From Flavobacteriaceae bacterium (lineage in GTDB: Bacteria; Bacteroidota; Bacteroidia; Flavobacteriales; Weeksellaceae): a stretch of 64,000 bases of DNA. Of the stretch, positions 27,154 through 35,191 are shown piece after piece. The position numbers and the translations under genes are program-made. Under the pieces are notes generated by a model. That model ran no database searches. It had not been told where the DNA came from and saw only the letters and a list, made by a program, of their open reading frames with translations. Location: assembly GCA_030538275.1 (NCBI GenBank), contig JAUNUH010000001.1:62001-126000 (forward strand), written 5' to 3'. How positions within the stretch are numbered: the first letter of the stretch is position 1; the number at the start of each line of letters is the position of its first letter.

Positions 27154-27762
27154 TTAATTCTTTTTGGATTTTTGAAGAATTCTATTCATTTCTAACTTTC
27201 CTTTTTCTGTAGTAATGGCTTGCATATAAAACCACATGACATTTTCTTGAAAATCACGACGCAAAATCGAAGAAGTGTCAATTACCGCAGAAAAATCGTA
27301 AGACATGATTAATTGAAAATAGAGTTGGGCAAACATTTCTGAATTAAAATCATTATGATAAAACCCTTGCTCTCTTCCTCGTTTAATATTATTGACCAAA
27401 ACTTCAGTGAATTTTGAAGAAAACGTTTGTATATGTCGTGAAAAAATCGTCGGATAATATTTAATCAATTGCCGAATCAATATTGAATTATTCGCCTGTA
27501 CGGCCTTTTCTATCTGTGAATCACGGCAAAACATCCTCTCTACAGCATTCACTATTGTGCTTTCCAAAATGGTTAATTTTTCTATAACTTCATTTAATTT
27601 ATATGAAAGAACATCCTCTAATAGATTTTCCTTGGTCTTATAATGCTGATATAAGGTTTTTTTTGAAATGCCAAACTCCTGTGCAATATCATCCATAGTA
27701 AGCGTTTTTGCACCGTTTAGAATAAATAGCTCGGATACTTTTTCCAAAAAATTTTCGTCCAT
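27154..27762 (-). CDS. TetR/AcrR family regulator of the efflux operon
   Basis: 202 residues: N-terminal TetR DNA-binding domain with LTMDDIAQEFGISKKTLYQH followed by YKTKENLLEDVL, then a helical ligand domain. It is the first gene of the operon with tolC, the adaptor and the RND pump, with no gap to tolC, so it very probably represses its own operon. The 243 bp upstream (27763-28005) is AT-rich; no clear palindrome was found by eye. Confidence 0.93.
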   Translation of the reverse strand: MDENFLEKVSELFILNGAKTLTMDDIAQEFGISKKTLYQHYKTKENLLEDVLSYKLNEVIEKLTILESTIVNAVERMFCRDSQIEKAVQANNSILIRQLIKYYPTIFSRHIQTFSSKFTEVLVNNIKRGREQGFYHNDFNSEMFAQLYFQLIMSYDFSAVIDTSSILRRDFQENVMWFYMQAITTEKGKLEMNRILQKSKKN

Positions 27763-28005
27763 ATCAATTTTTTCGGCGGCAAAGATAAATCATTAAAAAC
27801 TGAAAAACCAAATGAGTTTCCAAGTTTATTTTTAATTTAATCAAAATTTAACAATTTAAAAATGTAGAACAGAACGCAATTATATCCAGCTCTGGAAGTT
27901 TTATTAAAAATTTCAAGCCTTGAATTTTATTCAAACTCAAAAAAAATAATTAGCAAAAAATAAAAGAAGAATGAAAAAAAAGATTGGTAAATAGCAGATT
28001 CACAC

Positions 28006-29238
28006 TTATTTACCCTCATTTAATGCCTCAATAGGTTTGATTTTTGATGCCCTGCGCGCCGGAATAAAACCAGCCATTATTCCCGCAAAAAATAATACCA
28101 AAGCTGCCATCACAATACGAATCGGCTCTACACGCGGATCGTAAATTAAATAATCAACTAAACTATCCTGTATAGCATTGGTGAGCAAAACGGCAACTAC
28201 AATCCCAATCGCTCCAAACAAAAAGGTAATCAAAATAGCTTCCTGCATGATGAGTCCGATAATATTCGAAGGTTTGGCACCCAATGCCTTTCTAATGCCA
28301 ATCTCTTTGGTGCGTTCTTTTACACTAAAAACCATCATATTACCAATACTCACGATGCCAGCCACCAAACTTCCAATGCCAATAATCAAAACAATAAGCG
28401 TGAAAACCAAAAAGAATAAATTGGTGGTTTCCAAGCCTTCTGAGGGGTCATAAACGCGAATTCCGCCCGTATCATCAGGATGAATATCGTGTTTGGCTTT
28501 CAATAATTTGCGTATTTCATCGGCCATTTCACTGATGGCACTCAAAGGAAGAGATTCTTCCGGAACCACCACCATTCCACTCAATACATCAGTCCCAAAA
28601 ACCACTTCGGCTGTTTTCAACGGAAGCAATATTAATCGTTCATTATCACCCTCATCCTTTTTGTCACTATACACACCCACCACCCTGAACATGGTTTTAC
28701 CCAATTGAATCGGCTGCCCAAGCGCAGAACCCGTTTTGAATAAATCCTTTTCAACCATACGGCCTATGACAATGTTTTTTTCAATATCTTCACCGTCAAA
28801 TTCATCCAAAAATCTACCCTTCAAGATTTCAAACTCACGATAATCTTTTTCTTCCGGAATACTGCCAATAAGCGTATAACTACCATATTCAGAAAAATTA
28901 CGCGCAGAAATCATTCTTTCCAGACGTGGCAATACCATGGCAGCACGATCCGCAGTCTCCTTTTTGAGCAGCTCATAATCATCAATCTTCAATTCAACCA
29001 ATCGATCGCTCATTCTACCCTTGAATGCCAAATTGGCCTTGCCACCAGAAATATGAACAGCCTTGACATTGGGAGGAAAAAATTCACGCTCAAATCCGTT
29101 TTGTAATCCTTTGCTCAAGCCAAACAGCGTGATAAAAACAAATAAGGCCAAAGCTATGGTAACGCCCGATAAAAAAGTACGCAATTTATTGGCTCTAATA
29201 GATGCCCAAATCTCGCCCCAACGGTCAAAATCAAACAT
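28006..29238 (-). CDS. MacB-type ABC permease (no ATPase domain)
   Basis: 410 residues with the same layout as the permease at 18876: TM1 (about 20-42), periplasmic domain, three C-terminal helices, coupling segment KERTKEIGIRKALGAKPSNI and end IKPIEALNEGK. It starts immediately after the stop codon of the ATPase gene upstream, so the two are an operon. Its closest functional partners (adaptor, second permease) may be the genes at 17.7-20.1 kb. Confidence 0.9.
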   Translation of the reverse strand: MFDFDRWGEIWASIRANKLRTFLSGVTIALALFVFITLFGLSKGLQNGFEREFFPPNVKAVHISGGKANLAFKGRMSDRLVELKIDDYELLKKETADRAAMVLPRLERMISARNFSEYGSYTLIGSIPEEKDYREFEILKGRFLDEFDGEDIEKNIVIGRMVEKDLFKTGSALGQPIQLGKTMFRVVGVYSDKKDEGDNERLILLPLKTAEVVFGTDVLSGMVVVPEESLPLSAISEMADEIRKLLKAKHDIHPDDTGGIRVYDPSEGLETTNLFFLVFTLIVLIIGIGSLVAGIVSIGNMMVFSVKERTKEIGIRKALGAKPSNIIGLIMQEAILITFLFGAIGIVVAVLLTNAIQDSLVDYLIYDPRVEPIRIVMAALVLFFAGIMAGFIPARRASKIKPIEALNEGK

Positions 29239-29928
29239 TTATGCTCTTACTTGATTTATTTTTGTATCCTCTATGATCATACCATCCCGCAAACGAACAA
29301 TCCGCTTGCACATATGCGCAATTTCGTCCTCATGCGTTACCATCAATATCGTTTTTCCCTCATCATTGATCTCCTGTATCATCTTCATAATTTCACGAGA
29401 AGTTACACTATCCAGCGCACCAGTAGGCTCATCGGCCAGCAACAATTTGGGCTGCGCCGCCAATGCACGCGCTATGGCTACACGTTGCTTTTGACCACCA
29501 GATAGCTCGTTGGGCAAATGCCTGGACCATGGACCCAGACCAACGCGCTCCAAATAGGACATCGCAATTTCATTTCGCTTTTTTCGATTAATTTTTTGAT
29601 AATACAAGGGCAAAGCAACATTTTCAACCACATTTTTGAAATTAATCAAATTATAAGATTGAAAAATAAAACCCAAAAATTTATTACGATAAATCGCCGC
29701 CTTACGCTCCGTCAAATTCTCTATTCGTACCCCATCCAAATCATAAACACCGGCATCATGTGTATCCAACATTCCGATAATATTCAATAAGGTAGATTTA
29801 CCCGAACCCGATGCACCCATAATGGCAACAAACTCACCATCAGCTATTTCTAGGTTTATTCCCTTCAAAACATGTAGAGAATTTTTACCCATTTTATAGG
29901 ATTTATGCAAATCTTTTATCGTAATCAT
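29239..29928 (-). CDS. MacB/LolD-type ABC ATPase
   Basis: 229 residues. Walker A GASGSGKST, signature LSGGQKQRVAIARALA, Walker B LLLADEPTGALD and H-switch MVTHEDE are intact, and the family-specific PLYYQKINRKKR helical insert is present. It energises the adjacent FtsX-like permease; these complexes work as mechanotransmitters rather than classical pumps. Start ATG at 29928. Confidence 0.94.
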   Translation of the reverse strand: MITIKDLHKSYKMGKNSLHVLKGINLEIADGEFVAIMGASGSGKSTLLNIIGMLDTHDAGVYDLDGVRIENLTERKAAIYRNKFLGFIFQSYNLINFKNVVENVALPLYYQKINRKKRNEIAMSYLERVGLGPWSRHLPNELSGGQKQRVAIARALAAQPKLLLADEPTGALDSVTSREIMKMIQEINDEGKTILMVTHEDEIAHMCKRIVRLRDGMIIEDTKINQVRA

Positions 29929-30011
29929 ATACCCAAATTAATCATCCAAAATCGTCCACTAGTATTGGTAAACAAAATCATACTTTCGTTACAATTTTTC
30001 ATCATTTTTAT

Positions 30012-30225
30012 GGCGGTTCCCGTCTCGTCAAAACCCCAAATCAACCCAAAACCCCAAATTTATTGCCTGTTTTGACGAGACGGGACCGCGCTTTTCTCTA
30101 CAATCTTTGCCGCAAATCTGTGCATCACAACGACAATCGGCTTATTCCATACTTCCATAAGCCGTTTGTCGCGTGCTGCATTACAGATTTGCAGCAAAGG
30201 ATTTCCGTTTCAATCGCTACCGCGC
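30012..30225. repeat. Flavobacterial hairpin repeat, copy B
   Basis: Opens with GGCGGTTC; stem one is CCCGTCTCGTCAAAAC (30019-30034) with GTTTTGACGAGACGGG (30069-30084), a perfect 16-bp pairing. ACCGCGCTTTT and CAATCTTTGCC follow, then stem two GCAAATCTGT (30112-30121) with ACAGATTTGC (30183-30192), extended inside by GACAATCGGCTTA and TAAGCCGTTTGTC. It closes with GCAGCAAAGGATTT and CAATCGCTACCGCGC. Block order equals copy A at 1190-1350 while stem bases differ and remain complementary. It lies in a 555-bp gap between the ABC ATPase gene and the interrupted AEC gene. Confidence 0.75.
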
Positions 30226-30483
30226 ACCAAACCCATATTTCAACCCAAATACCAATGCCTCCATTGCATTCAACTTTTTTTATTTAATTCATTTAAAATC
30301 AAATACATAACAAATTTAATCCCAAGAAAATTTAATTTTAGCCCAAAAATTCTGCTTAATTCAACATGTAAATGAATTAAAACTTGATTCATACGGTTTT
30401 AAAGCCTATTGAAAGGGAAATTGTCTTTTCTCAAGTTTTTTTTATCTCAAAAGCATATAAATTTTTATTGATTAATTTTAGCT
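30226..30483. other. Non-coding stretch upstream of the AEC gene
   Basis: AT-rich, no ORF of note. TAGCTTTG at 30479-30486 matches the -7 box but overlaps the apparent TTG start of the AEC gene, so either the start codon lies further downstream or the promoter is elsewhere. Nothing else recognised. Confidence 0.4.
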
Positions 30484-30856
30484 TTGAAAAAAGTAAATCT
30501 CGTTGATTTGGCGCAAATTGTATTGATATTTATCTGTCTTTTTGCAGGTTATGGAATGCATAGGTATAAAATCTTGGACCCGAATGCGTATAAATCACTC
30601 AATATCATTGTTTTATACCTTGCGCTTCCTGCACTTACCTTATTATATATTCCAGAAATCAAAATCAATGCTCAACATATTTTCCCTGTGATTACGCCTT
30701 GGATAGGTATTATATTATCCTGGCTCATATTTGGTATTTTGGGCCAACAATTTGGCTGGAGCAGAAAACTTACAGGGGCCATAATTCTCATGGCAGGATT
30801 CGGTAATACTTCATTTGTGGGCATTCCGGTGATTCAGGCGTTGTATGGAGAAAAAG
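30484..30856 (+). pseudogene. AEC-family transporter, 5' part, interrupted
   Basis: Codons 1 to ~124 of an auxin-efflux-carrier (AEC) family permease: hydrophobic helices at about 8-24, 38-57, 65-85 and the family motif LMAGFGNTSFVGIPVIQALY. The frame runs into foreign DNA and stops at 30859-30861. The missing 3' part is at 47085-47654. Joining 30484-30854 to the sequence after the right core gives ALYGEKGIETVIIVDQPG, a smooth family-like reading, and a total of ~313 residues, the normal AEC size. The start TTG at 30484 is the only one after an in-frame stop. A truncated four-helix product is unlikely to work. Confidence 0.88.
30850..30856. repeat. Left junction core of the integrated plasmid
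   Basis: GAAAAAG, left of which is the AEC reading frame and right of which is the inverted rep gene. The matching core on the right is GAAAAG at 47080-47085. Chromosomal target was probably GGAGAAAAAGGGATT and plasmid sequence CAAATTGAAAAGAATAG. Confidence 0.7.
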
Positions 30857-31484
30857 AATAGGGGGCGTTTTTTGTCAACTCATTTTGCGCAGGCTTGATT
30901 ACATATTTGATAAAATCTGAAGGCCTGTTTTTATATTTTCCTTCTATTCCAAACATTTTTTTCAGCTCATCTATTCCATATATGATGGGTTCTTTTTTTC
31001 CAGAAATCAATTCGTATATCCTCATAGAATAGACACTATCAAATTTGAACGTCACCTCCAATTCATATTTCCGAAAACCCTTAGAAAAATCTAAAAATGC
31101 CTGAAAAATTTCTGGAGCCAATCTTATGGTAACATAACTCTGATATTTATTAAACTTAGGTCTTTCTATTAAATTGAATAATTCCCATATTTTCTCATCT
31201 TCATATTCTATGGTTTTTCTGTTTAAAGCTCTAAGAGCTTTTCGAACTTCATCATAATTTTTATCATTTTCGTCTTTCAAAAAACAAGACACAGGTAGGA
31301 TAAAGTCTCTATCCTTTAAAATAGTTTCTTGTATGGAATATTTATAATTTAATTTCAGACCCTTAACTTGAGCTTGCAATACTTCAATTATTCTATATAA
31401 AATACGCTTTTCATAGGCAGTAAAATTATACCTTGCCGTGGTTAATATATAGGATTGAATTAAATCTTTGTTTTGTAATTTCAT
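30852..31484 (-). pseudogene. Plasmid replication initiator (Rep_3/RepB), N-terminal part
   Basis: The first ~211 residues of an initiator replication protein, with the paired winged-helix Rep_3 fold: NKDLIQSYILTTARYNFTAY near the N terminus, VTIRLAPEIFQAFLDFSKGF, and YELEVTFKFDSVYSMRIYEL leading into the second winged helix. After NAPYSF the frame continues only five non-plasmid codons (SPYNA) before a stop at 30834, which read into the AEC gene. The C-terminal ~113 residues are at 46739-47083. Iterons lie just upstream of its start (31571-31664), as usual for this class. Confidence 0.85.
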
Positions 31485-31570
31485 AATAATTAGACAAATA
31501 TATAAAACGAGAAGTAATTTAACAACTCGTAATAAGTATTAATATTCTCGTAGAAGTAATATTACGAGCT

Positions 31571-31664
31571 AAATATTCAAAACTCGTAGAAAGTACTATA
31601 AAACTCGTAGTTAGAAATTATAAAAGTACTATAAAACTCGTAGAAAGTACTATAAAACTCGTAG
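31571..31664. repeat. Iterons, probable plasmid replication origin
   Basis: Three copies of AGTACTATAAAACTCGTAG at 31592-31610, 31625-31643 and 31646-31664, plus a partial copy (TTCAAAACTCGTAG) at 31576-31589. Spacing is 21, 33 and 21 bp, about whole helical turns. More degenerate ACTCGTA and inverted ACGAG motifs occur between 31505 and 31570, up to the rep start at 31484. Direct repeats directly upstream of a Rep_3 gene are the Rep binding sites and autoregulatory operator. Confidence 0.85.
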
Positions 31665-32128
31665 TTAGAGAATTTAAAAAACGAAAGACGTCTTTATATA
31701 AAAGGGATTGAGAGGTGTTAAAAATGATTGGGGTAAGTCATACTAAGTGTTGACTTTAAATGTAAGTCACAAAAAAGTGAAAATTGATAGGTTTTTTTAG
31801 CATTTTCCGCTTTTCCGGAAGTTTAATTTTTATAGATTTTTTCTATAAAGTTGTGATAAGAAAAAAGAAAAAGTTCCGCTAAAAAGAAAAAACCATATCC
31901 CGAACGAATCGGGAAAATGGTTTGAAATAAACTTCCGTTTAAAGCGACGGATTTGGCGCTGATGGGTTGCACCTCTGCATTGCCCATTTCCTTCCTCACC
32001 GCTGGAGCAAATATAATAACAAATTCGGAATAAATCACTATCTTTGTGGAATAATCTCAGTAAGCAAGAAGTGTCTTTTATCCGTACATTTCTACGAAAT
32101 GCCCGTCCCCAAAGACAAAGCTTGTCCT
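31665..32128. other. Plasmid non-coding region with GC-rich island and hairpin
   Basis: Between the iterons and mobC no gene is convincing. A hairpin TCCCGA (31898-31903) / TCGGGA (31909-31914), flanked by CCAT/ATGG, is followed on the minus strand by TTTTTTCTTTTT, the form of an intrinsic terminator. It is preceded on that strand by a GC-richer island (about 31935-32010) unlike its surroundings. This could end a short minus-strand RNA or belong to the transfer origin. Confidence 0.4.
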
Positions 32129-32158
32129 GCGGAGCTTTCAATTTTCTTAACGCTCCGC
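32129..32158. other. Inverted repeat upstream of mobC, oriT candidate
   Basis: GCGGAGC (32129-32135) and GCTCCGC (32152-32158) with a 16-bp AT-rich loop, 18 bp before the mobC start. Transfer origins of small mobilisable plasmids usually lie just upstream of mobC and contain such repeats. No nic site is recognised. Confidence 0.4.
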
Positions 32159-32176
32159 TAAAAATTGATTTCAAAA

Positions 32177-32467
32177 ATGGGAGAAAAGAAGACACACAGA
32201 ATTGAAATTCGCGTATCGGAAAGCGAGAAAAAGGAACTTGAAAAACAAGCCCAAAATTTGGGCCTGACATTGAGCGATTTTGCCCGGCGGAAAATTCATT
32301 CCGGAAACGTGATTATTTTAAGTGAAGAAGAAAAAAGGAACATTACCGGGATAGGCAGAAATTTTAATCAGCTCGTAAAATTTTGCAATGCGACCAATAA
32401 AATACCTTTGGGAATTGTGGAAGAATTAAACCGAATAATAGCACAACTCAAAAAACACTATTACTAA
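32177..32467 (+). CDS. mobC: MobC-like plasmid mobilisation relaxosome protein
   Basis: 96 residues from the ATG at 32177 (an in-frame TTG at 32165 is weaker). The N terminus HRIEIRVSESEKKELEKQAQ with LGLTLSDFARRKIHSG is a ribbon-helix-helix form typical of MobC, and IGRNFNQLVKFCNATNK with the C-terminal helix LNRIIAQLKKHY matches the Bacteroidota MobC family. It binds oriT and helps the relaxase. The relaxase start codon follows its stop by two bases. Confidence 0.85.
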   Translation: MGEKKTHRIEIRVSESEKKELEKQAQNLGLTLSDFARRKIHSGNVIILSEEEKRNITGIGRNFNQLVKFCNATNKIPLGIVEELNRIIAQLKKHYY

Positions 32468-32469
32468 AG

Positions 32470-33831
32470 ATGCCGATTGGAGAAATACATAAGAGCGGAA
32501 GTTCTGCAGGCGGTTCAATAGATTACGATTTGAGCCGTAACAGTTGGGAATACCAGGCAGAGGCAAAACAGCCTGAAATTACGCATACAATGAACCTTGT
32601 AGGCTAAGAGCCAACGGAGATTAAAGCGCAAATGCGAGAACAGGCAAAAGAAAACGAGAGGGTAAAAAACCCTTATATGCGATTTTCTATTAATTTTCCT
32701 GCAGATGATAAAACTCCCAAAAATATCCGCAGACAATTTCTGTCTAATGTGATGTCTGAAATGGGTGTAAGAACTGATAACCATATAGCCCTTGTGGTGA
32801 AACACAATGACAAGCATCCACATTACCATATTACGGTTAACCGTATTGGATTTGATGGACAAACTTTGTCGGACAGCCATAGCAAAAGGCGTTTAGAAGT
32901 GGCAGTAGATAAATGGGAAAAGAAGATGGAGCTTGATAATTCGCTTGAGAAGTCAAGAGCTTTCATTTACGACCCTCAAAGCGAATTGGGTTACAGAATT
33001 AAGAAAAGAGAAACAAACTTGCTTAAATCGAATAAAAACAAGCCAAAAGAGCCTAAAAAAGAATATGTTCAAAGAAATGTTTTAGAAATAATCAGAGAGC
33101 ATAAAGTAACAAGCCCTGAAGAACTGAAAGCTAAACTTATAGAAAGAAAGATAAATTTTGAGTTTACCACCAATAAAAATGGGTTGTCTGGAACTTCATT
33201 CCGATATGATGGCTATGCTTTTAAAGGTTCTCAAATTGATTTTAAAGCAGGTCAATTAAAGGCAGAATTTGAGAGAAACAAAGAAGTTTCTTTACAAACA
33301 GGATATACGCCAGAAGAAAGAGAGCGCTTTAAAATTGCCGAGAACAGGATAAGAGAACAAATAAAGCTCCAATCCTTGAAAGAGAGCTTAGTTAGTTGTG
33401 ATATAGACGTTTTGATCAGACGAGAAGTTGCAGGCGTTAAAGACCCATCCGCTCCACATTGGCAGCAAAATGTTTGGAAAGTGTCTAGTGAATTGGGTGG
33501 AGATGGTTGGGAAGAAAAACTTTGGAATTATTCTAAGCAAATGAGTGCGGAATATAATAATCTCAAACCGTATCAACAAAAGATAGTAGAGCGAATAAGT
33601 TTGGATAAATTGAAGAAATATGTGCCTTTGGAAAGTGGGAATAATGAAGAAGAAACAAAACCACAGGTTCAGCAGAAAGAAGATGCGGAAAGAAAAATAC
33701 ATGTTTCTACTGAACCAACCCGTCCGGAACAACTTAATCCAAAACAACAACAATTAAACACTCTTAGAGAGCAAGAAAAACAGCGAGAACAGGAGCGGGA
33801 ACGCCCAAAAAGTAAAGGATATAGAAGATAA
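32470..33831 (+). pseudogene. MobA-like relaxase with premature stop codon
   Basis: The frame begins with MPIGEIHKSGSSAGGSIDYD at 32470 and contains NLVG followed by a TAA at 32605-32607, then resumes in the same frame as EPTEIKAQMREQ to the end (452 sense codons). The first segment carries the likely catalytic Tyr (SIDYD). The rest has motif III as HPHYHITVNRIGFDG (three His plus Asn) and a basic, Lys/Glu-rich tail. Re-initiation at the ATG at 32632 would give 399 residues lacking the Tyr. No frameshift is needed; a single base change explains the loss. As it stands, relaxase nicking is probably dead unless the stop is read through. Confidence 0.8.
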
Positions 33832-33838
33832 TCATTTA

Positions 33839-33964
33839 CACCATAGGCGAAGATAGCCACAAAGAAAATAAAACCGCAAGGGTAAATGAATGGCAGGAAC
33901 TGCGTTCTGATCTGCCACCCTTGCATTATTTATTTTCTTTCTGCATTTGGGTTGCCTATGGGTG
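33839..33964. repeat. 126-bp imperfect hairpin downstream of the relaxase
   Basis: Nested complementary blocks: CCATAGGC (33841-33848) with GCCTATGG (33954-33961); AAAGAAAATAAA (33861-33872) with TTTATTTTCTTT (33929-33940); GCAAGGGT (33876-33883) with ACCCTTGC (33917-33924); GGCAG (33892-33896) with CTGCC (33912-33916). It begins 8 bp after the relaxase stop. No T run follows, so it is more than a simple terminator. The rest of the 452-bp gap up to 34283 holds only a 40-codon ORF. Confidence 0.7.
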
Positions 33965-34159
33965 ATAAATGACCCACTGTGCTTAACTCATCCAACACGA
34001 TTAAAACACTAAAAGACATACCCAAAAGATGTGTCCGAAAAGAATTTTTATAAGTTCATTTACTTTGTATTGCCTATAAATAAAGGGTTTTAGAATTAAC
34101 AAAAATCTTGTCCTTTACTAATCTAGGTACTTATTTAAACTTTAATAAAAATTTTATAA

Positions 34160-34282
34160 ATGACAAATATTACTGAAATAATGGACGCAAGTGATTTTAT
34201 TTTAATACTTACTTTAGTTAGAGGATTTATTCCGTATTTTAAAAATTTGGAAATTGAATTTAGGTTTAGAATTAAGAAGTAA
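34160..34282 (+). CDS. Possible 40-residue small protein
   Basis: ATG to TAA, 40 residues: a hydrophilic start (MTNITEIMDA), a hydrophobic middle (FILILTLVRGFIPYF) and a basic end (FRFRIKK). It ends 1 bp before the convergent transposase stop. Could be a small membrane peptide or chance; no homology recognised. Confidence 0.25.
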   Translation: MTNITEIMDASDFILILTLVRGFIPYFKNLEIEFRFRIKK

Positions 34283-34283
34283 T

Positions 34284-34994
34284 TTAATTATAGTTACGCT
34301 CTCCCCAAAAATATATTTTCAAAACAGCAGAAAGCATAATCAAGCTTTTTGAAAAGCAAATTGTTCTGCGGTTAAGTCTTTTCAAATGAGTTCTTAATGT
34401 CAGATGAAATCTCTCTAAATGATTCGTTCCAAAACGAACGGTTTTATGAATATTTTTTTCTATTAGTGATTTGTAGTTTTGCAATCTGTCGGTGTATATT
34501 CTTTTTGAATTGGCAAAATGTAGACTTTCAGTAACTTTTTTGAGTGTCTGATTTGTTCTTCTGCCTATATTAAAGATCACAATATTTCGACTTACTTTTT
34601 CCATAGCACTAACTACCCAAATTCGTTTCTCCTTATTGCCTACATAAGTGCAAAGTTCATCCACTTCATATTCTTTACCCATCGGAATCTTGGGTGGTTT
34701 TATGTTTTTTGCTATAATCAAAATTCTTCTTAATAGGGTAGTTGTGGATATATGTAAAATCCTTGCTGTATTTCTTATCCCTAACCCTTCTTTTGTGAAA
34801 TGGATAATTTCTGAATTTACTCTTTCGTGATAGGCATTATAGGTATAGTAATCCAGAAATCTTTTACCACAAGATTTACATAAATATTGCTGTTTTTTAC
34901 ATTTGGTTGTGCCGTTTTTAATGATTTGATTCCTTTTACAATGCGGACAAATTTTCGCATCACTAACTCTGAAACACTTGGTCTGATATTTCAT
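34284..34994 (-). CDS. IS1-family transposase (single-ORF type)
   Basis: 236 residues. N-terminal zinc-binding segment CPHCKRNQ...YLCKSCGKRF (CxxC-CxxC), a helix-turn-helix region (IRNTARILHISTTTLLRRIL) and a DDE domain with YEVDELCTY, IYTDRLQNY and NHLERFHLTLRTHLKRLNRR, followed by TICFSKS. The RLNRRT-xxFSKS ending is an IS1-family signature. Unlike E. coli IS1 no frameshift is needed. The frame looks intact from ATG to stop. Confidence 0.88.
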   Translation of the reverse strand: MKYQTKCFRVSDAKICPHCKRNQIIKNGTTKCKKQQYLCKSCGKRFLDYYTYNAYHERVNSEIIHFTKEGLGIRNTARILHISTTTLLRRILIIAKNIKPPKIPMGKEYEVDELCTYVGNKEKRIWVVSAMEKVSRNIVIFNIGRRTNQTLKKVTESLHFANSKRIYTDRLQNYKSLIEKNIHKTVRFGTNHLERFHLTLRTHLKRLNRRTICFSKSLIMLSAVLKIYFWGERNYN

Positions 34995-35021
34995 CTTTTT
35001 AGAAGGTTTAAGGGTATCAAA

Positions 35022-35055
35022 AATAATAAGAGCAGGTAAATCCTGCTCTTATTAT
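35022..35055. terminator. Hairpin upstream of the transposase
   Basis: AATAATAAGAGCAGG (35022-35036) pairs with CCTGCTCTTATTAT (35042-35055), a 14-bp stem. It may block read-through transcription into the transposase from the Rhs operon, a common arrangement in insertion sequences. Confidence 0.6.
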
Positions 35056-35191
35056 CTGTGTTATTAAATTGAAAACATTCTTATTTTTAGTTAGTTATGA
35101 ATTGAATTTCATACCATCACTAACTCTGATACACTACCAAATTTATTGGAACCTTATATTTAGTAATTAATAAAATATTTCTAAATTCAAA

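Larger units (their letters stand above)
34284..35138 (-). mobile_element. IS1-like insertion sequence, left end not defined
   Basis: The end upstream of the transposase is at 35138: read on the minus strand it begins GGTAGTGTATCAGAGTTAGT, close to the GGTRRTG start of IS1 ends. A second copy of CATCACTAACTCTGA lies inside the start of the transposase gene (34961-34976). No inverted copy was found downstream of the transposase stop, so the left end is diverged or deleted and the given left limit is simply the stop codon. It sits between the mob genes and the Rhs operon. Confidence 0.6.

Noticed and set aside
30834..31484. A complete 216-residue short Rep protein
   Set aside because: The last five codons come from the AEC gene and the missing winged helix is at 46739-47083; the stop is accidental.
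31501..31664. CRISPR-like array
   Set aside because: The repeats are 19 bp with almost no spacer and sit upstream of a Rep gene; they are iterons. No cas gene is present.
31823..32270. Minus-strand ORFs of 71 and 146 codons upstream of mobC
   Set aside because: They overlap each other in different frames, one runs into mobC, and composition does not look like protein; treated as non-coding.
32605..32607. Programmed read-through of the relaxase stop codon
   Set aside because: TAA is the least leaky stop and no structure or slippery site is seen next to it; mutation or base-call error is simpler.
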